DNA of 64,000 bases from Pseudomonas zanjanensis (GTDB lineage: Bacteria; Pseudomonadota; Gammaproteobacteria; Pseudomonadales; Pseudomonadaceae): assembly GCF_014268745.2 (NCBI RefSeq), contig NZ_JABWRB020000001.1, positions 2,418,001 through 2,482,000 of the forward strand. Direction: 5' to 3'. Under the pieces are notes generated by a model. It ran no database searches, was not told the DNA's origin, and was given only the letters and a program-made list of their open reading frames with translations. Numbering within the stretch: position 1 is the first letter of the stretch; each line of letters starts with the position of its first letter. Shown here piece by piece: positions 34,314 through 42,676 of this stretch. The position numbers and the translations under genes are program-made.

Positions 34314-35852
34314 TCATTCCTCCCACAACTGTACGGTCTTGATCACGTCGCGGCGGTTGGCTTTCTTGCCACCGAACATGTTGGTGTCGGAGCTGCCGCT
34401 GCAACCGCTGCCGAAACTGAAACCACAACCGGAGCGCTCGGCGAACGCGTCGCTCATGGCGTCTTCGCGGTGGGCACTCGGCACCACGAAACGGTCTTCG
34501 TAGTTAGCGATGGCCAGGTAGCGGTACATCTCTTCCACCTGGTTCACGCTCAGGCCGACGTCAGCCAGCACTTGCAGGTCCTGCACGCCGTCGACCTGCT
34601 CGGCCCGTTTGTAGGCGCGCATCGCCAGCAAGCGTTTGAGCGCAAGCTTGACCGGCTTTTCATCGCCGGCGGTGAGCATGTTCGCCAGGTAGCGCAGCGG
34701 GATCCGCAGGCTGTCGACGTCCGGGATCACCCCGTTCATACCCACCGTGCCAGCCGTGGCAGCGTTCTGGATCGGCGACAGCGGCGGCACGTACCAGACC
34801 ATCGGCAAGGTGCGGTATTCCGGGTGCAGCGGCAGTGCGAGTTTCCAGTCCACGGCCATTTTGTAGACCGGCGAACGTTGGGCCGAATCGATCACCGACT
34901 GCGGCACGCCATCGGCCAGGGCCTGGCGAATCACCGCCGGGTCGTTCGGGTCGAGGAAGATCTCCAGTTGCTTCTCGTACAGGTCCTGCTCGTTGGCGGT
35001 GCTCGCCACTTCGCTGATGCGGTCGGCGTCATACAGCAGCACACCGAGGTAACGGATCCGACCGACGCAGGTTTCGGCGCAAACGGTCGGCATCCCGGCT
35101 TCAATGCGCGGGTAGCAGAAGATGCATTTTTCCGACTTGCCGCTCTTCCAGTTGAAGTAGATCTTCTTGTACGGGCAGCCGCTGATGCACATGCGCCAGC
35201 CGCGGCATTTCTCCTGGTCGATGAGAACGATGCCGTCCTCCTCGCGTTTGTAGATCGCACCGCTCGGGCACGACGCCGCGCACGCCGGGTTCAGGCAGTG
35301 CTCGCACAGGCGCGGCAGGTACATCATGAAGGTGTTTTCGTACTCGCCGTAGATGTCCGCCTGGATCTTGTCGAAGTTCTTGTCCTTGCGCCGCTTGGCG
35401 AATTCAGTACCGAGGATTTCCTCCCAGTTCGGGCCCCACTCGATCTTCTCCATGCGCTTGCCCGACACCACCGAGCGTGGGCGCGCGGTGGGTTGGTGCT
35501 CGCCCAGCGGTGCGGTGTGCAAGTGCTGGTAGTCGAAGTCGAACGGCTCGTAGTAATCGTCCAGGCTCGGCAGGTCCGGGTTGGCGAAGATGTTCGCCAG
35601 CACGCGGAACTTGCCGCCGATGCGCGGGTTGATCGAGCCGTCGGCGTTGCGCACCCAGCCACCCTTCCACTTGTCCTGGTTCTCCCATTCCTTGGGATAG
35701 CCGATGCCCGGCTTGGATTCGACGTTGTTGAACCAGGCGTATTCCATGCCTTCACGGCTGGTCCAGACGTTCTTGCAGGTAATCGAGCAGGTGTGGCAGC
35801 CGATGCATTTGTCCAGGTTCAGGACCATGCCGATTTGTGAGCGAATCTTCAT
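34314..35852 (-). CDS. narH: respiratory nitrate reductase beta subunit NarH
   Basis: 512 residues from ATG 35852. The four-cluster ferredoxin pattern is complete: CIGCHTCSITCKNVW (about 16-30), CEHCLNPACAASCP, CRGWRMCISGCPYKK (Trp in the place of one Cys, as in the 3Fe-4S cluster of NarH) and CIFCYPRIEAG with CAETCVGR. It transfers electrons from NarI to NarG on the cytoplasmic side. The C-terminus has a Ser/Gly/Cys segment (GCGFSFGSGCSGSSD). It starts 1 bp after narG. Confidence 0.96.
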   Translation of the reverse strand: MKIRSQIGMVLNLDKCIGCHTCSITCKNVWTSREGMEYAWFNNVESKPGIGYPKEWENQDKWKGGWVRNADGSINPRIGGKFRVLANIFANPDLPSLDDYYEPFDFDYQHLHTAPLGEHQPTARPRSVVSGKRMEKIEWGPNWEEILGTEFAKRRKDKNFDKIQADIYGEYENTFMMYLPRLCEHCLNPACAASCPSGAIYKREEDGIVLIDQEKCRGWRMCISGCPYKKIYFNWKSGKSEKCIFCYPRIEAGMPTVCAETCVGRIRYLGVLLYDADRISEVASTANEQDLYEKQLEIFLDPNDPAVIRQALADGVPQSVIDSAQRSPVYKMAVDWKLALPLHPEYRTLPMVWYVPPLSPIQNAATAGTVGMNGVIPDVDSLRIPLRYLANMLTAGDEKPVKLALKRLLAMRAYKRAEQVDGVQDLQVLADVGLSVNQVEEMYRYLAIANYEDRFVVPSAHREDAMSDAFAERSGCGFSFGSGCSGSSDTNMFGGKKANRRDVIKTVQLWEE

Positions 35853-35853
35853 C

Positions 35854-38800
35854 TCAGTTCTCCTCGATATCAGTCGGCAGTGGACGCGGCAAATCATCGC
35901 CACTGGAACCGTCGAGCCAATCGACCTTGACCATCTTGCGCACCACGACGAATTCGTCGCGGTTGCAACCGACCGTGCCGTAATAGTTGAAGCCGTAGGC
36001 CTGTTGGGCGTAGCCGCCGATCATGTGGGTGGGCTTGAGCACCACGCGGGTCACCGAGTTGTGGTGGCCGCCACGGGTCTTGGTGGTTTCCGAACCCGGC
36101 ACGTTCACGATCCGTTCCTGGGCGTGGTACATCATCACCATGCCTTCCTTGACCCGCTGGCTGACCACCGCCCGGGCGGTCAGCGCGCCGTTGGCGTTGA
36201 AGCATTCGATCCAGTCGTTGTCCTCGATCCCGGCACGCTTGGCGTCGATCTCCGAGAGCCAGACAATCGGTCCACCACGGCTCAAGGTCAGCATCAACAG
36301 GTTGTCGCTGTAGGTGCTGTGGATGCCCCACTTCTGGTGCGGGGTGATCCAGTTCAGGACGATCTCGGTCTCGCCATTGCTGCGCTTGCCCTTCACGCCT
36401 TCGATGGTGCGGGTGTTGACCGGCGGCCGATAACTCATCAGTTGCTCGCCGAACGCCTGCATCCACGGGTGATCCTGGTAGAACTGCTGGCGGCCGGTGA
36501 TGGTGCGCCATGGGATCGACTCATGGACGTTGGTGTAGCCGGCGTTGTAGCTCACGTGATCGTCTTCCAGGCCGGACCAGGTCGGGCTGGAGATGATCTT
36601 GCGCGGCTGGGCCTGGATGTCGCGGAAGCGAATCGCCTCGTGCTCCTTCGATACCGCAAGGTGGCTGTGGTCGATACCGGTGAATTCCGACAATGCTGCC
36701 CAGGCTTTCACCGCGACATGGCCGTTGGTTTCCGGGGCCAGGGACAGGATCACTTCGGCGGCGTCGATGGCGCTGTCGATTTTTGGCCGGCCTTGGCTGA
36801 TGCCCGCGTCGACTTCCTTGTGGTTCAGCTCACCGAGGAATTTCACTTCGGTGTCGGTGTTCCAGTTGATGCCCTTGCCGCCGTTGCCGAGTTTTTCCAG
36901 CATCGGGCCCAGGGAGGTGAACTGCTTGTAGATGTTCGGGTAGTCACGCTCGACCACTTGCAGGTTTGGCGCATTCTTGCCCGGTTGCGGGGCCACGCCG
37001 GCGCTCTTCCAGTCGGTGCCGCCAAACGGCTGGGCCAGTTCGCCGACGCTGTCGTGCATCAACGGTACGGTGACCAGGTCTTTCTCGACGCCGAGGTGAC
37101 CGACCGACATGGCCGAGAACGCCTTGGCGATGCCTTTGTAGATTTCCCAGTCCGAACGTGATTCCCAGGCCGGATCGATGGCGGCCGACAGTGGGTGAAT
37201 GAACGGGTGCATGTCCGAGGTGTTCATGTCGTCTTTTTCGTACCAGGTGGCGGTCGGCAAGACGATGTCGGAATACACGCAGGTCGAGGACATGCGGAAG
37301 TCCAGGGTGGTCACCAGGTCGAGCTTGCCAATGGCGCCCTCGTCGACCCATTCGGCTTCGGTGGGCTTGCACTCGGTGCTATGGCCGATGTCTTCGTTCA
37401 TCACGCCGTTCTTGGTACCGAGCAGGTACTTGAGCATGTACTCGTGGCCCTTGCCCGAAGACCCGAGCAGGTTGGAACGCCAGATGAACATGTTGCGCGG
37501 GAAGTTCACTGGGCTGTCCGGCTGCTCGCAGGCAAAACGCAAGGAACCGTCCTGCAGCGACTTGACCACGTAGTCCTTCGGATCAAGGCCGGCGGCGGCG
37601 GCATCGCGGCAGATATTCAGCGGGTTGGTGTTGAGCTGTGGCGCGCTGGGCAACCAACCGGCGCGTTCGGCGCGGATGTTGTAGTCCAGGGCGTGCTCGG
37701 GGAACTGCGACTTGTCCGCCAAGGGCGAGAGCACATCGTGCATGCTCATCTTCTCGTGGCGCCATTGCGAACTGTGGCCGTAGAAGAAGCTGGTGCCGTT
37801 CATCTGCCGTGGCGGACGGTTCCAGTCCAGGCCAAAGGCCAGGGGCAGCCAGCCGCATTGCGGACGGAGTTTTTCCTGGCCAACGTAGTGGGCCCAGCCG
37901 CCGCCGGTCTGGCCGACGCAACCGCAGAGCATGAGCATGTTGATCAGCCCACGGTAGTTCATGTCCATGTGGTACCAGTGGTTCATCGCCGCACCGACGA
38001 TGATCATCGAGCGTCCACGGGTCTTGTCGGCGTTGTCGGCGAACTCGCGGGCGATCTGGATCGCCTTCTCGCGGCTCACACCGGTGATCTGCTCCTGCCA
38101 GGCCGGGGTGCCGGGCACCGAGGCGTCGTCATAGTCCTTGGCAACGTTGGCGCCGCCCAGGCCACGGTCGATCGCCAGGTTGGCCGCCGACAGGTCGAAC
38201 ACCGTGGCGACTTTCGCTACGCTGCCATCGGCCAGCACCACGCTGTGCACCGGCACCCGCCGGAACTGCACCGCGTCGCCGGCCACGTGCTGGAAGTACT
38301 CCTGGGCTTCGCCAGCGAAGTACGGGAACGCCACCTCGGCGACATCGCCGCCGATCAGGCTCAGCTTGAGGTCGATCTCACGTCCCTCACCGCCTTCACG
38401 GGGCAGGATGTTCCACTTGCCCTTCTCACCCCAGCGATAACCGATGGAGCCTTGTGGCGACACCAGTTCGCCGGCGGCATCCAGGGCGATGGTTTTCCAT
38501 TCCGGGTTGTTGTCCTGGCCGAGGTTGTCGGTCAGGTCGCTGGCCCGCAGGAAACGGTCCGGCTGGTAACCGGCGCCCGGCGCTGCGCCGAGCATCGGCT
38601 TGAGCATCACCAGCACCGGCAGGTCGGTGTAGCGCTTGGCGTATTCGGTGAAATAGGCGCTCGGCTTGTCCAGGTGGAACTCTTTGAAGATCACATGGTT
38701 AAAGGCCTGGGCCAGCGCGGCGTCGGTGCCCTGCTTGGGGTTGAGCCACAGGTCGGTGAGCTTGGCGACTTCCGAATAGTCCGGGGTAATCGCCACGGTC

Positions 38801-39627
38801 TTGGTGCCCTTGTAGCGCACCTCGGTGAAGAAGTGCGCGTCGGGTGTACGGGTCTGCGGGACGTTGGAGCCCCAGGCAATGATGTAGTTGGAGTTGTACC
38901 AGTCGGCCGATTCCGGCACGTCGGTCTGCTCGCCCCAGACCATCGGCGACGCTGGCGGCAAGTCGCAGTACCAGTCGTAGAAGCTCAGGCACACGCCACC
39001 GATCAGCGACAGGTAGCGCGAGCCGGCGGCGTAACTGACCATCGACATGGCCGGGATCGGCGAGAAGCCCACCACCCGGTCCGGGCCGTGTTCCTTGACG
39101 GTGTAGACGTTGGCCGCGGCAATGATCTCGTTGACTTCTTCCCAGTTGGAACGAATGAAGCCGCCCATGCCGCGCTTGCTCTTGTACGAGTCGGCCTTGG
39201 CCTTGTTCTCGACGATGCTGGCCCAGGCTTCCACCGGCGGCAAGGTCTGCCGGGCTTCGCGCCAGAGCTTGAGCAACGGCTTGCGGATCTTCGGGTACTT
39301 GAGCCGATTGGCGCTGTAGATGTACCAGCTGTAGCTCGCGCCACGAGGGCAGCCGCGTGGCTCGTGGTTAGGCAAGTCGTTGCGGGTGCGCGGGTAGTCG
39401 GTCTGCTGGGTTTCCCAGGTGATCAGGCCGTTCTTGACGTAGATTTTCCACGAGCACGAACCGGTGCAGTTCACTCCATGGGTGGAACGCACGATCTTGT
39501 CGTACTGCCAGCGGGAACGGTAGACGTTTTCCCAGTCGCGGGACTCCTTGCGGGTCTCGCCGTGGCCGTCTGAAAACTCGCCTTGCTTGCGGTTGAAGAA
39601 CCGCAGTTGATCCAGTAAATGACTCAC
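35854..39627 (-). CDS. narG: respiratory nitrate reductase alpha subunit NarG
   Basis: 1257 residues, full length. The N-terminal HGVNCTGSCSWKIYV carries the His and Cys ligands of the FS0 4Fe-4S cluster. The Mo-bis-MGD domain includes SYAAGSRYLSLIGGVCLSFYDWYCDLPPASP, with the Asp that ligates Mo near YDWYCD. C-terminal molybdopterin-binding MYHAQERIVN and HMIGGYAQQAYGFNYYG follow. It reduces nitrate to nitrite in the cytoplasm using quinol electrons. It comes after narK2 in the leftward nar operon. Confidence 0.97.
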   Translation of the reverse strand: MSHLLDQLRFFNRKQGEFSDGHGETRKESRDWENVYRSRWQYDKIVRSTHGVNCTGSCSWKIYVKNGLITWETQQTDYPRTRNDLPNHEPRGCPRGASYSWYIYSANRLKYPKIRKPLLKLWREARQTLPPVEAWASIVENKAKADSYKSKRGMGGFIRSNWEEVNEIIAAANVYTVKEHGPDRVVGFSPIPAMSMVSYAAGSRYLSLIGGVCLSFYDWYCDLPPASPMVWGEQTDVPESADWYNSNYIIAWGSNVPQTRTPDAHFFTEVRYKGTKTVAITPDYSEVAKLTDLWLNPKQGTDAALAQAFNHVIFKEFHLDKPSAYFTEYAKRYTDLPVLVMLKPMLGAAPGAGYQPDRFLRASDLTDNLGQDNNPEWKTIALDAAGELVSPQGSIGYRWGEKGKWNILPREGGEGREIDLKLSLIGGDVAEVAFPYFAGEAQEYFQHVAGDAVQFRRVPVHSVVLADGSVAKVATVFDLSAANLAIDRGLGGANVAKDYDDASVPGTPAWQEQITGVSREKAIQIAREFADNADKTRGRSMIIVGAAMNHWYHMDMNYRGLINMLMLCGCVGQTGGGWAHYVGQEKLRPQCGWLPLAFGLDWNRPPRQMNGTSFFYGHSSQWRHEKMSMHDVLSPLADKSQFPEHALDYNIRAERAGWLPSAPQLNTNPLNICRDAAAAGLDPKDYVVKSLQDGSLRFACEQPDSPVNFPRNMFIWRSNLLGSSGKGHEYMLKYLLGTKNGVMNEDIGHSTECKPTEAEWVDEGAIGKLDLVTTLDFRMSSTCVYSDIVLPTATWYEKDDMNTSDMHPFIHPLSAAIDPAWESRSDWEIYKGIAKAFSAMSVGHLGVEKDLVTVPLMHDSVGELAQPFGGTDWKSAGVAPQPGKNAPNLQVVERDYPNIYKQFTSLGPMLEKLGNGGKGINWNTDTEVKFLGELNHKEVDAGISQGRPKIDSAIDAAEVILSLAPETNGHVAVKAWAALSEFTGIDHSHLAVSKEHEAIRFRDIQAQPRKIISSPTWSGLEDDHVSYNAGYTNVHESIPWRTITGRQQFYQDHPWMQAFGEQLMSYRPPVNTRTIEGVKGKRSNGETEIVLNWITPHQKWGIHSTYSDNLLMLTLSRGGPIVWLSEIDAKRAGIEDNDWIECFNANGALTARAVVSQRVKEGMVMMYHAQERIVNVPGSETTKTRGGHHNSVTRVVLKPTHMIGGYAQQAYGFNYYGTVGCNRDEFVVVRKMVKVDWLDGSSGDDLPRPLPTDIEEN

Positions 39628-39691
39628 AATGTCTTCCTCTCAGGCTTGCTCCGCGGGGTCTGCGCCCCGCCCACGCAATAGTTGAATTCGT

Positions 39692-41089
39692 CTAGCAGGG
39701 GGTCGCCGCGCCTTTGCGCGCGTACCACCACCAGGTCACCACGATGCAGCTCAGGTAGAAGCCGACGAACATGTAGAAGGCCATCTCCGGGCCGCCGGTC
39801 AGGGCCATCGAAGTGCCGAAGGATTTGGGGATGAAGAAGGCTCCGAAGGCGCCCATGGCCGAGCTGAAGCCCAGCACGGCAGCCGATTCCTTGCCGGCAT
39901 TCTTCAGGGCCTGCTCGCGCTGCTCGGGCTTTTTGCCCAGGGCGGCTTTCTCATGCAGGGTGCGGAAGATCACCGGGATCATGCGGAAGGTCGAACCGTT
40001 GCCCACGCCGGTGGTGATGAACAGCAACATGAACATGCCCAGGAACCCGTAGAAGCTGCCGCCCTCGCCGCCCTTAGGCAGAAAGTGCAAGACGCCGAAC
40101 ACCATCACGATCATCAACACGAAGTTCCACAGGGTGACTTTCGCACCGCCGAGCTTGTCCGCCAGCCAGCCGCCCAGCGGCCGCACCAAGGCGCCTACCA
40201 GCGGGCCGAGGAAGGCGAATTTCAGGGCGATGACTTCTGGGAATGAGGTCTTGATCAGCAGCGGGAACGCGGCGGAGAAACCGATGAAGGAGCCGAAGGT
40301 CGCCAGGTACAGCCAGCACATCAGCCAGTTGTGCTTGCGCTTGAAAATCACCGCCTGTTCGCTGAACGAAGCCCGGGCGCTGGACAAATCGTTCATGCCG
40401 AACCAGGCAATCACGGTCACGGCGAGGATGAACGGCACCCAGATGAAACCGGCGTTCTGCAACCACAGCGAGCTGCCATCGGCCAGCACTTGGGGTTGGC
40501 CGCCCATGAAGCCGAACACACCGAAGGAAATCACCAGCGGCACGCTGAACTGCATCACCGACACACCCAGGTTGCCCAGCCCGGCGTTCAGGCCCAGGGC
40601 GGTGCCCTGTTGGGATTTCGGGTAGAAGAAGCTGATGTTGGACATGCTCGAGGCGAAGTTGCCGCCGCCGAAACCGCAGAGCAATGCGATCAGCACGAAC
40701 ACGCTATAAGGCGTGGCCGAATCCTGCACCGCGAAGCCCATCCACAAGGCCGGTATCAGCAACGATGCGGTGCTCAGCGCGGTCCAACGACGGCCACCGA
40801 AGATCGGCACCATGAACGAGTAGAAGATGCGCAAGGTCGCGCCAGACAGCCCCGGCAGCGCCGCCAGCCAGAACAGCTGGTCGGTGCTGAAGCTGAAGCC
40901 GATGGCGTTCAGGCGCACGATCACCGTGCTCCAGACCATCCACACGGCGAAGGCCAACAGCAGCGCCGGGATGGAGATCCACAGGTTGCGCCGGGCGGTC
41001 AGTTTGCCGCTGCGGCCCCAGAAAGCCGGGTCTTCCGGGCGCCAGTCATGAATGACCGGGCCCTTTTCAGGCGTTTGCAGAACGGACAT
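39692..41089 (-). CDS. narK2: nitrate/nitrite transporter NarK2 (MFS)
   Basis: 465 residues, twelve membrane helices, from ATG 41089, which has AAGGAG upstream. MFS nitrate-porter signatures are present: LCGFGGGNFASSMSNISFFYP and LLFITTGVGNGSTFRMIPVI, the two glycine-rich nitrate signature regions. The NarK2 type mainly exchanges nitrate for nitrite. It overlaps narK1 by 23 bp. Both porters lie before narG, as in P. aeruginosa, where the paired action is needed for denitrification. Confidence 0.94.
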   Translation of the reverse strand: MSVLQTPEKGPVIHDWRPEDPAFWGRSGKLTARRNLWISIPALLLAFAVWMVWSTVIVRLNAIGFSFSTDQLFWLAALPGLSGATLRIFYSFMVPIFGGRRWTALSTASLLIPALWMGFAVQDSATPYSVFVLIALLCGFGGGNFASSMSNISFFYPKSQQGTALGLNAGLGNLGVSVMQFSVPLVISFGVFGFMGGQPQVLADGSSLWLQNAGFIWVPFILAVTVIAWFGMNDLSSARASFSEQAVIFKRKHNWLMCWLYLATFGSFIGFSAAFPLLIKTSFPEVIALKFAFLGPLVGALVRPLGGWLADKLGGAKVTLWNFVLMIVMVFGVLHFLPKGGEGGSFYGFLGMFMLLFITTGVGNGSTFRMIPVIFRTLHEKAALGKKPEQREQALKNAGKESAAVLGFSSAMGAFGAFFIPKSFGTSMALTGGPEMAFYMFVGFYLSCIVVTWWWYARKGAATPC

Positions 41090-42368
41090 GTTCTTCTCCT
41101 TGGGCAATGCTGGAAAACGGGGATTGGCTGGCCGGCGGTTGTTTACCCAGCAGCGGGCGCTTGCGCACTTCGCTCAGGTACATCCAGATCAACGAGACCC
41201 AGACCACGCCGTACAGCAACATGAAGCAGGACGAGCGCACGCCGGTGAGGTCCACCAGGGCGCCAAACATGATCGGCAGCACGAAACCACCCAGGCCGCC
41301 GGCCAGGCCGACGATGCCGGACACCGCGCCCATGTTCTGCGGGTAGTCGTTGGCGATGTACTTGAAGACCGAGGCCTTGCCGAACGCGAAGGCGATGCCC
41401 ATCACGAACAGCAGCACGGTGAACAGCGTGGCGTTGAGGCCGATGTGAAAATCAACGATGCCGTTGACGGTTTGCACTTGCAGCTGGGTTTGCGGATAGG
41501 ACAGCAGGAACAGGCAGATCCAACTCACCCACAGCACCCACCAGGTCACGCTCTGGGCGCCCCAACGGTCGGACATCCAGCCACCGACGGCCCGCAGCAC
41601 GCCACCGGGCAAGGAAAAACACGCCGCCAACAGCGCCGCGCTTTGCAGGCTGAAGCCGTATTCCTGCACGTAGTACTTGGTCATCCACAACGCCAAGGCC
41701 ACGTAGCCGCCGAACACGATCGAGTAGTACTGGCAGTAGCGCCACACCGCAGGATCTTTCAGTGACTTGAGTTGCTCACGCAACGTGGCGCCGCCGGCAC
41801 TGCGGTGTTCTTTTTTCTCGGCGGTGAGAAACCAGAACAGTAATGCCGTGATGAACAGGATCGCGCTGAACACCTTCGGCACCAGGTGCCAGGTTCCGAA
41901 CGCGATCAGCGCCGGGGCGAGGAACTTGGTCACCGCCGCACCGGCGTTGCCCGCACCGAACACGCCCATGGCGAAACCCTGGTTCTGCTTATCGAACCAT
42001 TTGGCGACGTAGGCGATGCCCACCGAGAACGAGCCGCCGGCCAGGCCGACGAACAGGCCCAGCACCAGGAACTGCCAATAGGCCGTGGCGAGGGTGATCA
42101 GGTACAGCGGCAACACGCAGGCGAGCATCAGCAGGAAGAACACGATCCGTCCGCCAAAGCGGTCGGTCAGAAGCCCCAGGGGCAAACGTACCAGAGAACC
42201 GGTGAGTACCGGCGTGGCGGCCAACAGGCCAAATTGGGTTTCGTTGAGGGCCAGCAATTCCTTGATCGGAACGCCGAGCACGGCAAACATCATCCAGACC
42301 ATGAAGCACACGGTGAAGGCCAAGGTACTCATCCCTAGTACCAGCCCTTGTTGCACTTGTGCTCGCAT
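41067..42368 (-). CDS. narK1: nitrate transporter NarK1 (MFS)
   Basis: 433 residues, twelve membrane helices. N-terminal signature LVGLAGGSFSVGIAYVAKWF is visible (residues about 108-127), and GAVSGIVGLAGGLGGFVLP is the second glycine-rich signature. NarK1-type porters are thought to import nitrate with protons. It is the first gene of narK1-narK2-narGHJI-ppiC-moaA. Its promoter region carries an Anr-type box 66 bp and a NarL 7-2-7 site about 118 bp before the start. Confidence 0.94.
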   Translation of the reverse strand: MRAQVQQGLVLGMSTLAFTVCFMVWMMFAVLGVPIKELLALNETQFGLLAATPVLTGSLVRLPLGLLTDRFGGRIVFFLLMLACVLPLYLITLATAYWQFLVLGLFVGLAGGSFSVGIAYVAKWFDKQNQGFAMGVFGAGNAGAAVTKFLAPALIAFGTWHLVPKVFSAILFITALLFWFLTAEKKEHRSAGGATLREQLKSLKDPAVWRYCQYYSIVFGGYVALALWMTKYYVQEYGFSLQSAALLAACFSLPGGVLRAVGGWMSDRWGAQSVTWWVLWVSWICLFLLSYPQTQLQVQTVNGIVDFHIGLNATLFTVLLFVMGIAFAFGKASVFKYIANDYPQNMGAVSGIVGLAGGLGGFVLPIMFGALVDLTGVRSSCFMLLYGVVWVSLIWMYLSEVRKRPLLGKQPPASQSPFSSIAQGEEHVRSANA

Positions 42369-42426
42369 TACGAGGCACTCCGTCAGTTCGATGAGCGCAG
42401 CCTAGTGATACGAACCCTGCGAAAAC

Positions 42427-42440
42427 TTGACCTGGGTCAA
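42427..42440. promoter_or_regulatory. Anr/Dnr box of the narK1 operon
   Basis: TTGAC-CTGG-GTCAA is a perfect inverted repeat of the FNR type, with C for T in each half. It is centred 66 bp before narK1 ATG. At the usual -41.5 position the transcript would start near 42392. Confidence 0.72.
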
Positions 42441-42478
42441 CGTGCCCCGGGGCGGTACAGGCCTATGCTTGGCCCGTC

Positions 42479-42494
42479 TACCTCCAAGGAGGTA
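42479..42494. promoter_or_regulatory. NarL 7-2-7 binding site of the narK1/narX region
   Basis: TACCTCC-AA-GGAGGTA is a perfect NarL heptamer pair in 7-2-7 layout, about 60 bp upstream of the Anr-type box. A single extra heptamer, AGAGGTA, lies at 42585-42591 nearer narX. Confidence 0.75.
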
Positions 42495-42676
42495 GTCCTG
42501 GATATCGATCAAACCCTTTGTTTATCAATATCTTGATGACGTTGGCCGAGGCTTTTATGGAAACGGAACGGCCGACAACTCTTTAGAGGTAGTGCGCCCA
42601 GGATCGGCTGCTACACCCCCAGGTCCAGGGCGCCCGCTATGCTCGCTTCAACGTTTTGCCCCGCAGGCCCGCGTCA

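Noticed and set aside
37195..39573. 792-residue plus-strand open frame opposite narG
   Set aside because: It is antisense to an unmistakable narG. GC-rich codon bias leaves antisense frames open; composition is His/Gly/Arg-rich with no domain.
42524..42537. ATCAA-TATC-TTGAT near narX as an Anr box
   Set aside because: The half-sites are in the reverse order to the FNR consensus (TTGAT-N4-ATCAA). It is symmetrical but not a known FNR-type site.
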